Assembly: GCF_014698505.1 (NCBI RefSeq)
Contig: NZ_JACJTD010000005.1
Location: 62,001 to 126,000, forward strand
From: Nostoc foliaceum FACHB-393
GTDB taxonomy: Bacteria > Cyanobacteriota > Cyanobacteriia > Cyanobacteriales > Nostocaceae
DNA length: 64,000 bases
Direction of reading: 5' to 3'
Each line of letters opens with the position of its first letter. Position 1 is the first letter of the stretch. Position numbers and translations under genes: made by a program. The notes under the pieces are model-generated. The model saw only the letters and a program-made list of their open reading frames with translations, did no database searches and had not been told where the DNA came from. Shown in pieces: positions 35,501-44,778 of this stretch.

Positions 35501-37699
35501 GTGATTAGTGGACTATTAGAAAAACTCCGTGTCCCCTTTGTCAAAGTTCAGGATTCCCGTGAAACTTCCAAGAGCAAAAGCTGGTTGCAAATTATTTTGG
35601 TTACCAGTGTGGGAGTCACCACCTTTATCTGGGGAGTTCGGGAACTCAAATGGTTGCAGCCTTGGGAGTTAAGAGTTTATGACCAGATGTTGCGATCGCG
35701 TCCAGCACAAGCACCCGATCGGCGGATTTTGCTAGTAAAAATCACTGATGAGGATCTCAAACGAGAGAAATGGACTCTATCAGATCGGACAATCAATCAG
35801 CTATTAAAGAAAATAGAGTCTTATCAACCGCGAATTGTTGGTTTATATCTTTTCCAACCAGAACACAACAATTTGGCGGCTAATCTGCAAAATCAAGATA
35901 ACATCATCAGCACCTGCTTGTTCAGCAGCTTGGGTAGAGATGAAATTCCACCGCCGCCGAATGTCCCTATAGATAATGTTGGGTTTAGCGATGTGGTTGC
36001 TGACAATGAAAACGACCAAATTCTCCGCCGTAGTTTGTTATTTGCTCACTCTACAGACCAGCAATGTACAACATCATTTGCATTTGGTGCCCTCATTGCA
36101 ATTAATTATCTGGAAAAACAAGGCATTGAATACCAGTTTACTAAGAAAGGAGATTTTCAGTTAGGTAAAACCCTGTTCTGGCGTTTACAAGCTAATTCCG
36201 GTAGCTACCAACATCTAGATGCAGATGGCTATCAAATATTATTAAATTACCGTCACCCCGACAGCCTCGCCGACCAAGTAACCCTCACAGAAGTTCTTAG
36301 TGGCCAAGTCAACCCAAATTTAATTAAAGACCGTCTTGTAATTATTGGCACTACTGCGGCTAATTTACCTCCAGGTGGTTTTTATACGCCCTACAGCGCT
36401 TTGCCAGATCAACCAGCTAGAATGCCTGCTCTGTTTATTCATGCACAGATAGCCAGTCAACTAATCAGTACAGTGTTGGATGGGCGATCGCTAATTTGGT
36501 ATTGGCCAGACTGGGTGGAACTTATTTGGGTGTTGGGTTGGTCGCTTTTAGGTAGTGTTTTAGCATGGCGATGGCAAAATCCGTTGCATTTGCTAGCAGT
36601 AGTAGGGACAACTCTATTTGGCTTGGTATTAATCTGCGTTGCTTTGTTTTTGCAAGCCGGATGGGTGCCGTTAATCCCTTCTGCGCTTGCTTTGGTGATT
36701 AGTAGTATCTGTGTGATTGCTTATACTAGCTACCAAAATCAGCGACAAACTCAGGTGATTATTCTGCAAGTTGAAAAACAACAAGAAGCGATCGCCCAAT
36801 TAAATGTCCTTTTAGAAGACAAAACAGCAATTCCCGACTCGTCTGTTGATTTTCTTCCCCCAATTGATTCACGAGAAACAAAATCAGGTGATTTGCTTTT
36901 GAGTGGACGCTACAAAATATCTCAAACTCTCGGTGCTGGTGGATTTGGTCGCACTTATTTAGCACAGGATACTCAACGACCGGGTAATCCGATTTGTGTA
37001 GTGAAAAAGTTAATGCCAGCCCGCCAAGATACACGGTTTTTGCAAGTTGCTCGCAGGTTGTTTAATAGTGAAGCTGAAATTTTACAATCTTTGGGTAGAC
37101 ATCATCAGATTCCCGAACTACTTGCTTATTTTGAAGATGACCAAGAATTTTATTTAATTCAACAATATATTGAGGGACATACCTTAAGTGAAGAATTACC
37201 ACCTGTGCAAAATGTACAGAACGAATCATTTGTAATTGAGATGCTCAAACAAGTTTTAGAAGTTCTAGAATTTGTTCATCAACATCGAGTGATTCATCGT
37301 GATATCAAACCGACTAATATTATTAGATGTGCTCAAGATAATCGGCTGGTCTTGATTGACTTTGGTGCTGTCAAATTGATGCAACCGCCCAGTAGTGAGC
37401 AAACAGAATTAGCCACAGTAGCGATCGGGACGCGGGGTTATGCACCTCCAGAACAATTTGCCGGTCATCCCCGCTTGTGCAGTGATATCTATGCTTTAGG
37501 AATGATTGCTATTCAAGCCATAACTGGGATATCACCGCAAGAACTCTACCCAGATCCAGAAACGGGTAATGTGATGTGGCGAGAAACGGTGCAAGTGAGT
37601 GAAGAGTTAGCAGTAATTTTAGATAAGATGGTTTGCTATCATTTTAGCGATCGCTATCAATCAGCCGCCGCCGTTTTACAAGATTTAAAACGGATGTAG
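35501..37699 (+). CDS. CHASE2-domain serine/threonine protein kinase
   Basis: A 732-residue membrane sensor kinase, GTG start. A first transmembrane helix (about 28-45) leads into an extracytoplasmic CHASE2 domain (about 50-330: LRVYDQMLRSRPAQAPDRRI, VGLYLFQPEH, LVIIGTTAANLPPGGFYTPY). Three further helices (about 340-415) follow. The cytosolic kinase (about 465-732) has GAGGFGRTYLA, Lys in CVVKKL (about 505), catalytic HRDIKPTN (about 598), DFGAVK (about 620) and GTRGYAPPEQ. This is the CHASE2-STK type common in filamentous cyanobacteria. Signal and substrates are unknown. Confidence 0.93.
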   Translation: MISGLLEKLRVPFVKVQDSRETSKSKSWLQIILVTSVGVTTFIWGVRELKWLQPWELRVYDQMLRSRPAQAPDRRILLVKITDEDLKREKWTLSDRTINQLLKKIESYQPRIVGLYLFQPEHNNLAANLQNQDNIISTCLFSSLGRDEIPPPPNVPIDNVGFSDVVADNENDQILRRSLLFAHSTDQQCTTSFAFGALIAINYLEKQGIEYQFTKKGDFQLGKTLFWRLQANSGSYQHLDADGYQILLNYRHPDSLADQVTLTEVLSGQVNPNLIKDRLVIIGTTAANLPPGGFYTPYSALPDQPARMPALFIHAQIASQLISTVLDGRSLIWYWPDWVELIWVLGWSLLGSVLAWRWQNPLHLLAVVGTTLFGLVLICVALFLQAGWVPLIPSALALVISSICVIAYTSYQNQRQTQVIILQVEKQQEAIAQLNVLLEDKTAIPDSSVDFLPPIDSRETKSGDLLLSGRYKISQTLGAGGFGRTYLAQDTQRPGNPICVVKKLMPARQDTRFLQVARRLFNSEAEILQSLGRHHQIPELLAYFEDDQEFYLIQQYIEGHTLSEELPPVQNVQNESFVIEMLKQVLEVLEFVHQHRVIHRDIKPTNIIRCAQDNRLVLIDFGAVKLMQPPSSEQTELATVAIGTRGYAPPEQFAGHPRLCSDIYALGMIAIQAITGISPQELYPDPETGNVMWRETVQVSEELAVILDKMVCYHFSDRYQSAAAVLQDLKRM

Positions 37700-37813
37700 T
37701 CCTGGCGATTAGAAATCCCGGAACCATCAAAACCAAGCCCGCCTTAAAGCGATGCCTAGGGCGGTAAACTACGCCACATTAATAAATAATTGATTGAGAA
37801 CAGCATAAAAAAT

Positions 37814-37879
37814 TCAAGTAGCCAGAATTTGGATTTGTGCGCCGTTCGGATCACCGACCCAGATATAAGCCAAACCTCC
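37814..37879 (-). pseudogene. C-terminal remnant of a glyoxalase/VOC-family gene
   Basis: A 22-codon stretch ending in TGA reads GGLAYIWVGDPNGAQIQILAT, the typical last strands of a vicinal-oxygen-chelate (glyoxalase I/bleomycin resistance) protein. It abuts the stop of the metalloprotease gene. No upstream part of such a gene is present, so it is a fragment left by deletion. Confidence 0.5.
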
Positions 37880-40623
37880 TATTTAGAAAGTAACTGGGCA
37901 TTTAATGCTTTAGTGATGCGATCGCCAGAAGCTTCTAAGTGGGCTAGGGTGTAAATATCAAGGCTTTCACCCAGTTGTTTGAGTCTGACATCAATCGCTT
38001 TTTGCAGTTGGCGCAATTCATACCAAGCCAGTGTCCGGCCATCTTCAGGTGTATCAGTAGTACCCAACATCATCTCTAGCAAAATATTCAGATATTCCCG
38101 TTGCAATGAACGGCGGATGCTAGAAATTGGCTTTGCTTCTCCTGGAGTTAAAACTTCTGTCCAGATGCCTGTTTGCAGGGTGTCTAACAGTTCCGGGATG
38201 GAAAGCGCTTCTCCAGGCTGGGTTTTCAATTCTATATCTTGTAAACGATTCAGGCGATCGCTGTCTAGTAGCGATCGCAGTACCGCACTCTGGAAACTCA
38301 GAATGCGATCGTGAATTGGATAATCAAGGCGGTTGTTAGGTACAGAACTACCCCAGTGTTCCCAGCGCGACGGTGCTAGTTGATTGAGCAATTGTGGTGA
38401 AAAACTGAAAGCATTCTCAGCAAATACATACTCTTGAAGCTTTGTCAATGCTTGACGTTGTTTTAAAAGTGAAACTGGTACAAATGCCCAAGAAGCATCA
38501 TCACTAACATGGACACGCCGAAAAGATTGTCCACCAATGTACTTAGAAAGCAAAGTGGCGTTGCGAAAATAATATTTAAGTACTCTATTGAATGAGCCAC
38601 GCAGGTTACTATAACTTTCTCCTTTCGATAGATAACCCTTATCAAGGTGCTGCCACATAAAACGGGCATTATCCATTTGCCATTGCGAATAAAGTAGCAC
38701 ATCACTACTCATGTCCCAGACATTTGCCAAAGGATTAATGTCCCAGATATCTTCATCAGTTGCATAAGATAATTCTGGTTGAGGCGACACCAGGGCAATC
38801 TGCTCTAAAAAACTTTTTTCTGATTCTGGAATGATTCCCTCAAGTGCTACTGATGGGCTTTTTTTATAACCATACTCAATTGCCCATTCGTCGTAGGGGC
38901 CAACAACTCCTGGGAAATAATCACCTTGCTGTACTCCCTGTGGAGCTATATTCACGGGTAGATAGTCCATCACCGAACCCACTAAACCTTTAGTGTGAGT
39001 GATTTCAGTATTATTTAATTCTTCGGGCGCTAACATGGTGCTGCCGTGAAAATTATGGCGTAAACCGAGAGTGTGCCCGACTTCGTGAGCGATGAGAGAA
39101 CGCAAGTATTGATGCACATACTCTTTCATCGTTTCACTACTGGGTGTAGTGCTTGGCAAAATTGACAACACCAACGCCCCCATCGCTGCTTGAGATGAAG
39201 ACTCCATGCTATAGCACAGTTCATTGTCTGCTAAATGTTGTTCAGGAAAAGCTTTAAAACCTTTCGATAACATTGCAGATAAATTAGCTGGACATGAGTT
39301 TTTACCCAGTTGGGAAAAGTGTCCATCCATAAGTGCGTGATATTCTTGCTGAATTGAGCGCACCATATTGGCATCCACAATAATATCTGCATCCAATATT
39401 TCCCCGGTGAATGGATTAACGCGCACTGGGCCTCTGGCAAAACCTGCATCTAAAGAATTGAACCAGCGAATAGTGTTGTAATGTACATCTGCCGGTTGCC
39501 AGTCAGCATCATCTGGCATTTGCTGCACTTCAATAGCATTTTGAAATCCAGCTTTTTCAAATGCTTTGTTCCACATCAAAACACCTTCACGAATCGCATC
39601 GCGGTACTCTAGTGGCACAGCATTTTCAATCCAAAACACAATTGGCTTTTTGGGTGGAGATAAAGGAGCCTTAGGATCGGATGGTTCTAGATGCCAACGA
39701 TTGATGTAACGAACAAATGATTCGTGAGCGTTATTATTAGAAAAATCTTGGAAAGCAGTAATAAAATATCCCACTCTGTCATCTGCAAGTCTGGGAATAT
39801 AACCAGTGCTTTCTCTAAGCTGAGAAAAACTGTAGTGTACCTTCAGAGTGAGTGCCCTGCTATCGGGTACGGTGATTAAATTTGCTCCTTCTGGTGATGA
39901 AAAACCGTAAATAGAATCAATTTCTACATTTTCTGGGAAGCTGTTAACATCTCCCAAATAAGACTTGTGTGCATCCAAGTGGTAATCAGCTTGCAAAGAG
40001 TATTTTAATAGGGGAGTTAATCCGGGAAAATCCTGCATTAGCAGTTCATCCAGGTTGATCAGAATATTTTTACTGTGCGGATCAATAGTGTATATTTCGA
40101 GCGAATAAAGAACTGAGTCGCTAAATGAACGAGCAAGCGATCGCTGTTCTGGTCTACTTTCTGCACGGAATTTAACATTACGCACAACAAAGTGCAATCT
40201 ATTCTTTACTCGTTGAAAGTAGAAGAGAAAATCAGAAAGAGGTAATCCACTATAAATTCCCCTTTCCCCAACGCCCGATTCTAATGTCACTATAGCTAGA
40301 TAGTCTTTATTTAGTTGCTCTGGTTTAATTTCTAAGTAAATTTTGCCCGAATCCTCACTGCAATAAACTGTGAAGAGTCCCTCTAATTTATCTATTCTTT
40401 TGGCAACCTCATGCACTCGACAAAAATCTTCTTTTCTACTCTTAGCAAGATTATTGTCAGCACTTGCTAAGTTTTCAACTACCGGGAGTGCATTTAGTTG
40501 TTGCACATCAATATTTGAAAGTTGGTTTGCTCCTGCGTAATCACTTGATAGGAGCAAGTTATACAGTAATACTATACAAATTGCTAATTTCCTTATCCAG
40601 TATTTCATCCTTTGGCTTTCCAC
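37879..40623 (-). CDS. Zinc-dependent metalloprotease (DUF5117/DUF5118 type)
   Basis: The 914-residue exported protein has a signal peptide (about residues 9-28, LAICIVLLYNLLLSS). After a DUF5118/DUF5117-like half (YLAIVTLESGVGERGIYSG, RVGYFITAFQDFS) comes the catalytic zinc motif HEVGHTLGLRHNF (about residue 510) of the extended HExxHxxGxxHN metzincin form, then a methionine-containing VMDYLPVNIAP turn. A C-terminal DUF4953-like region follows. Such large secreted metalloproteases are common in bacteria, with unknown substrates. Monocistronic; the stop is next to a VOC-gene remnant. Confidence 0.9.
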   Translation of the reverse strand: MESQRMKYWIRKLAICIVLLYNLLLSSDYAGANQLSNIDVQQLNALPVVENLASADNNLAKSRKEDFCRVHEVAKRIDKLEGLFTVYCSEDSGKIYLEIKPEQLNKDYLAIVTLESGVGERGIYSGLPLSDFLFYFQRVKNRLHFVVRNVKFRAESRPEQRSLARSFSDSVLYSLEIYTIDPHSKNILINLDELLMQDFPGLTPLLKYSLQADYHLDAHKSYLGDVNSFPENVEIDSIYGFSSPEGANLITVPDSRALTLKVHYSFSQLRESTGYIPRLADDRVGYFITAFQDFSNNNAHESFVRYINRWHLEPSDPKAPLSPPKKPIVFWIENAVPLEYRDAIREGVLMWNKAFEKAGFQNAIEVQQMPDDADWQPADVHYNTIRWFNSLDAGFARGPVRVNPFTGEILDADIIVDANMVRSIQQEYHALMDGHFSQLGKNSCPANLSAMLSKGFKAFPEQHLADNELCYSMESSSQAAMGALVLSILPSTTPSSETMKEYVHQYLRSLIAHEVGHTLGLRHNFHGSTMLAPEELNNTEITHTKGLVGSVMDYLPVNIAPQGVQQGDYFPGVVGPYDEWAIEYGYKKSPSVALEGIIPESEKSFLEQIALVSPQPELSYATDEDIWDINPLANVWDMSSDVLLYSQWQMDNARFMWQHLDKGYLSKGESYSNLRGSFNRVLKYYFRNATLLSKYIGGQSFRRVHVSDDASWAFVPVSLLKQRQALTKLQEYVFAENAFSFSPQLLNQLAPSRWEHWGSSVPNNRLDYPIHDRILSFQSAVLRSLLDSDRLNRLQDIELKTQPGEALSIPELLDTLQTGIWTEVLTPGEAKPISSIRRSLQREYLNILLEMMLGTTDTPEDGRTLAWYELRQLQKAIDVRLKQLGESLDIYTLAHLEASGDRITKALNAQLLSK

Positions 40624-41001
40624 CTAAAGCAGTTCTCGTATTGAGGAAAAATGTGGATTAATTTGTCGTCTGTAAGCCCTTCAAATATCTAGGAATTACG
40701 GTATAAATCCACTCAGTTAGACAAAACTTTGCCTCTAGCCTAAAAATTGGCTGACTAATGATTGTTATTAGTAGCTCTTTAGGAATTATGTATATCTTAA
40801 GATAGATAATTTATCTAACTATAGATACATGTTTTTTTTATTTGTATCTGTATTAAAAACCAAATGTAGCATTAAAAATGTATTTGGTGCTACATTTGGA
40901 AGCCGAAGGAAACTCAAGCATGTTTTATAAACAAAGAGCTAAACTTCCAAAAAAGCTGTTATTGAGCAGGAAAATGCTTTTTTTGGATTAATTGGCTAAA
41001 T
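40624..41001. other. AT-rich intergenic region, nothing recognised
   Basis: 378 bp upstream of the metalloprotease gene and downstream of the COQ4-like gene. I see no open frame, hairpin or repeat worth naming. It must contain the metalloprotease promoter. Confidence 0.5.
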
Positions 41002-41601
41002 TTATCTTAATCCCAACCGTTTTCTTACATCCTCAATTGGTTCTTCCCAATGGTCTTCAAAGCGGTAGCGCAACATAAAATCAGCTTTGTTGCCTAGTTC
41101 TCGCCCTTTCGCTAGGTTGACGAAAATCGCTTTGGTTTGTTGGGGAGCCAAGATGGGATAGAGCAATCTAGCCAACCACAAACCGATTTGCAGTGATTGA
41201 CTGTAGTTTTGTGTAGCAGCAAAAGCAAGTACACCAATTTCTCCTGCGTAGGTGGTATCAAAATCAAGCAATACATGAAAAATATCGTGGGTGACTAAAT
41301 ATCGCAGAGCAAATAGGTTGCGTTTGGCAATGTCTTCTAGTTCCGGGCTGATGTTTAATGGTTTTAGTTGATTTATCCGCATATGATTGACATATTCTCG
41401 CCCAAAAGAGCCTTGGGGATATTGACTTAATTGGTTCAAATCAATTACGGGATAATATCCCGCTACTGGTTGTAGTTTGGAGGCAACTATTGGAGAAACT
41501 TTAGCACCAAAGAATTCAGATTTAAAAATGGCAATATCACCCAAATTTCCTGAGCTTTTATAAGCTATAATTGCTTGGAGTTGTTGTAATTTTTGGAGCA
41601 T
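41002..41601 (-). CDS. COQ4 family protein
   Basis: The 199-residue helical protein carries the COQ4 metal-binding signature HDxxHx11E exactly: His105, Asp106, His109 and Glu121 in THDIFHVLLDFDTTYAGE. It ends with the family-like EDHWEEPIEDVRKRLG. In ubiquinone makers, COQ4 is needed for ring modification (C1 decarboxylation/hydroxylation) and organises the biosynthetic complex. Cyanobacteria make plastoquinone instead, so the substrate here must differ or the role is unrelated. Cytosolic or membrane-peripheral; no signal peptide. Monocistronic. Confidence 0.88.
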   Translation of the reverse strand: MLQKLQQLQAIIAYKSSGNLGDIAIFKSEFFGAKVSPIVASKLQPVAGYYPVIDLNQLSQYPQGSFGREYVNHMRINQLKPLNISPELEDIAKRNLFALRYLVTHDIFHVLLDFDTTYAGEIGVLAFAATQNYSQSLQIGLWLARLLYPILAPQQTKAIFVNLAKGRELGNKADFMLRYRFEDHWEEPIEDVRKRLGLR

Positions 41602-41934
41602 AATAATTTTATTTAGGAGCTTTTAAAAAGTCTAAATAAGGGTAGTTTTAGACCTCTATCTAATTTCTAATAACAGTTTGATGTATTCATTCAGCATTCG
41701 CTTTCGGATAATTATCTCTCTCGGTTGTTATACAAACTCTCTGTAGAAAGGCAGTATTGCTCGTTGCTTGTACCCATAGATGAATGGTAAATATCCATAT
41801 AGCTCACAAATCACCTCTTCCCCAAGATTTAAAAATTATTTCTTTTTTATAACTAAAATATGTCTTTTGCTAGAAGGTTAATTATCTTTTTATAGTTAAT
41901 CTTTATTTGTAGTCAAAAAATAAGCTAATTAGCA
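41602..41934. other. Intergenic region, nothing recognised
   Basis: 333 bp between divergent genes. AT-rich, with no open frame or strong hairpin found. It presumably contains both promoters. Confidence 0.5.
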
Positions 41935-42330
41935 ATGATAAATTTGATTTCTAGGACGATTGGTAACATCAGTTCTCTACTTAATGGACTTCAGGTAAAA
42001 CGTTTTTTGGCTGTTGTCCTAGTTGGTTTTCTAGTGCTGACAACGAATGTTACTTATGGGCAGAATGACAAAGGCTTAAAGGAGAGAGTCCGCGAACAGG
42101 TAGAGCAAAATGATGCTCAAAGACCGAAAACAATAGGACAGTGGAATAAAGAAGCTCGTGAAACGGAAGGTTCTCCTGGTGAAAGACTTCAGAAGATTGC
42201 AGGAGAGTCAGCAGAAGCCTTTAAGGAATTTGGTTCAGGCTACGTAGAGGGCGCTCAGGAAACTGCTAGCGATGTAGGGGACAGTGCGGCACGGGCAGGC
42301 CAAGACATCTCTAACAAAGTTCGGCGCTAA
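41935..42330 (+). CDS. Exported hydrophilic protein, LEA-like
   Basis: The 131-residue protein has a signal or anchor helix (about residues 24-40, FLAVVLVGFLVLTTN, likely cleavage near TYGQ). A very polar, Ala/Glu/Gly/Lys-rich body follows, with no cysteines or conserved catalytic motif (ERLQKIAGESAEAFKEFG, AQETASDVGDSAARAGQDIS). The 11-residue-like helical spacing of charged residues resembles late-embryogenesis-abundant or CsbD-type stress proteins, typical of desiccation-tolerant cyanobacteria. Family not assigned. ATG start; monocistronic. Confidence 0.65.
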   Translation: MINLISRTIGNISSLLNGLQVKRFLAVVLVGFLVLTTNVTYGQNDKGLKERVREQVEQNDAQRPKTIGQWNKEARETEGSPGERLQKIAGESAEAFKEFGSGYVEGAQETASDVGDSAARAGQDISNKVRR

Positions 42331-42502
42331 ATGCGTTACGATATCTCATTGGCAGCAAGTAATAATAACTTTTCGCCAATAAAAGAGTCATAATAGGGAC
42401 GCTGGTGTGTAACCACCGAACTCTTCTAATACTTGGGTAACGCGCTTACCCTTCCTGATAATAGATTGTAGCGTTTCTCAGTTGCATAAAATATAGGTCT
42501 TT

Positions 42503-42536
42503 AGTAGGGGTGCACAGCTATCTGTGCACCCCTACT
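42503..42536. repeat. Palindromic repeat, 15-bp stem
   Basis: AGTAGGGGTGCACAG (42503-42517) and its exact inverse (42522-42536) enclose CTAT. A related palindrome with the same GTAGGGGC...GCCCCTAC ends is at 46962-46990. The rest of 42331-42981 (651 bp without a gene) contains short repeats of the GCGTAAGCGTAGCCC type near 42567 and AT-rich DNA. Confidence 0.65.
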
Positions 42537-42981
42537 ATGTGTTGCAAAGACTGCGTAATTTTTAGAAGCGTAAGCGTAGCCCATCGTAGACATTGCCTAC
42601 ACCTTGTTTGATACATTTGCACTGCAAAATCTAGATTAATACTACATAAGAAATAACTTTAAGTAATAACCTAGTCAGTAGGCATAAATAAACTGAGCTA
42701 TTAAGGCTTGTGATTTTTTATTTGCAAGTAGTAAAAGGCAGTTGATGCAGATACGTCAGCAGCTTTCCGTAGGGGAAGAAAAAATTACAATCAATGCAAT
42801 ATAGCTTTGTTTTTTTATACCCACTCATCCAACTGCCACAAAGTAGATGCGTATCTTTTTTTACCTATGAAACAATAATTTAATAACAGCTAATTAACTG
42901 TTGAATAACTGTTTAAAAACATGAAACAATGAGGAGATAGTTAAGACAGTAAATAAAAAAGCAAATAGATAATTAGCAATT

Positions 42982-44430
42982 ATGAAGCAATCTAAGAGCA
43001 CGCGAAGACGGGGAATTGTCCTAACAATCGCTGGGTTGAAGCGTTTGCAAGCGGCAATTCTGGCTATGGAAAAGGTTCAAAACAATGGCGAACGCTTCAC
43101 CTTAGAAGATTTAGGCGATCGCATGAGTGTTTCTACCAAGACTCTGAATCGATTATGGTCATTGAATACAGGTGTGGATCAAAAAACCCTGAAATTGTGC
43201 TTTAGTGCCTTTAATCTAGAATTACAAAGGGAAGACTATGCAATTCTGAGTGAACCGAGTAATTCTGAAAGCTCTCGAAGTTACTTACTCAGTTTAGATA
43301 CAGAAGAAAAAAAAATATCACCGCTTTTATCCCTAGATTCATTTGCGACTCAACACCATAACCAACTCGAAAATCTTTGGTCATATCCAGATGGCCCCGT
43401 AGCCCTAGATTCCCCCTTCTATGTAGAACGTCCCCCCATTGAGGAACTAGTTTATCGAGAAATAATTCAACCAGGCTGTGTGATTCGGATTCGAGCACCA
43501 AGAGAGATGGGAAAAAGTTCTCTTGTACTGAGGCTATTAGCCTTTGCCCAGATGCAAGGTTATCGCCCAGTGAACCTGAATTGCAAGCAAATCGATGCCA
43601 ACTGTCTGACAGACTTAAACAAGCTTTTGCGTTCTTTTTGCTGGCAAGTTGCAACAGAATTAGGCATTGACCCCAAGCTAGATGAAAATTGGCATGAGGA
43701 AATAGGTTGTAAGTTGAGTTGTAGTTTATACTTGCAATCTTATTTGCTCAAGCAGAGTCAAAGTCCAGTAGTTTTAGTCTTAAATGACGTTGACCGCTTT
43801 TTTGAATATCCTCAAATTGCTGAGGAGTTCTTTGGTTTGTTGCGTTCTTGGTATGAAGAAGCAAGACAAGATACCAACTTACAGAAACTGAGACTAGTGG
43901 TGGTTTATTCTACAGAAGTGTATGTTTCCCTAGATATCAACCGCTCCCCATTTAATATCGGACTCCCAATTCGGCTACCAGAATTTACTGAGCAGCAAGT
44001 AGAATATTTAGCGCAGCGGCATGGGCTAGACTGGACTTCTAGTAAGCAGGTTACCCAACTGATGTCCCTTGTGGGGGGACATCCAGCACTAATTAGGATT
44101 GCTCTGTATTATCTATGCTGTCAAGGAATCACCTTAGAAGAACTCATACAGGAGGCGATGGCTAACGGCGGTATATATCGTTATCATTTGTGGCGACACT
44201 GGGCAATCCTGCAAGAAAATTCCAATTTGGTAAAGGCATATGTTGAAGTTGTGACCGCAAAGCAAAGCATTTCCCTGAATCCTATTTATGCTCATAAACT
44301 CGAAAGCTTGGGGTTGATCACTTATGAAAGCGATCGCATCCTACCGCGTTGCGAACTCTACCGTTCTTACTTTCAAAAACAACTATGCGTTCCTGAATTT
44401 GAATATGAATCATTGCAAAAACGTGCTTAA
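42982..44430 (+). CDS. AAA-like domain protein with N-terminal HTH-like region
   Basis: The 482-residue protein has a basic N-terminal region (about 1-90, ILAMEKVQNNGERFTLEDLG, MSVSTKTLNRLW) that looks like a helix-turn-helix module. An AAA_35-like P-loop domain follows: ALDSPFYVERPPIEELVYRE, Walker A region RAPREMGKSSLVLRLL, Walker B-like VVLVLNDVDRFFEYP, sensor-like LRLVVVYSTEVYVS, and VGGHPALIRIALYYL. It resembles the ATPase part of STAND-type signalling proteins common in filamentous cyanobacteria but lacks a C-terminal WD40 or TPR region. No effector domain is visible. Monocistronic. Role unknown. Confidence 0.85.
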   Translation: MKQSKSTRRRGIVLTIAGLKRLQAAILAMEKVQNNGERFTLEDLGDRMSVSTKTLNRLWSLNTGVDQKTLKLCFSAFNLELQREDYAILSEPSNSESSRSYLLSLDTEEKKISPLLSLDSFATQHHNQLENLWSYPDGPVALDSPFYVERPPIEELVYREIIQPGCVIRIRAPREMGKSSLVLRLLAFAQMQGYRPVNLNCKQIDANCLTDLNKLLRSFCWQVATELGIDPKLDENWHEEIGCKLSCSLYLQSYLLKQSQSPVVLVLNDVDRFFEYPQIAEEFFGLLRSWYEEARQDTNLQKLRLVVVYSTEVYVSLDINRSPFNIGLPIRLPEFTEQQVEYLAQRHGLDWTSSKQVTQLMSLVGGHPALIRIALYYLCCQGITLEELIQEAMANGGIYRYHLWRHWAILQENSNLVKAYVEVVTAKQSISLNPIYAHKLESLGLITYESDRILPRCELYRSYFQKQLCVPEFEYESLQKRA

Positions 44431-44666
44431 GAAAAAACTATCAGGTGCTTTTTTTCTCACTCATCGTAATTCTGGGTAGAGAATTCCTTTGGTCAGATTT
44501 ATCTGGAGCATGAAGCTCTTTTATGTATTCAATTAGCAACGCCAAGAACTATCTACAGTTTTTCACTAATGGCGGCTGGAAAAAATTTTAAACTGGTTCT
44601 TGATTTTTTTTTAACTTGAAATGTAGCTAAACTGTAAGCTAAGGAGCGATACCGCTAATTTTTAAA

Positions 44667-44696
44667 GGTGTTTTATTTTACTCTAAATAAGACACC
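44667..44696 (-). terminator. Weak hairpin downstream of the ABC exporter gene
   Basis: GGTGT with TTATTT pairs imperfectly with AAATAA and ACACC (44667-44696), and on the minus strand it is followed by a T-containing run. It lies about 80 bp after the stop of the exporter gene. Nothing else of note in 44431-44778. Confidence 0.35.
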
Positions 44697-44778
44697 CTGA
44701 TTTTTCACTTGTTGATGTAGATGTCGTCACAGAGATAGCGATCGCTGTTTGCCAACTTAGGAGTATCCTGAAAATATC

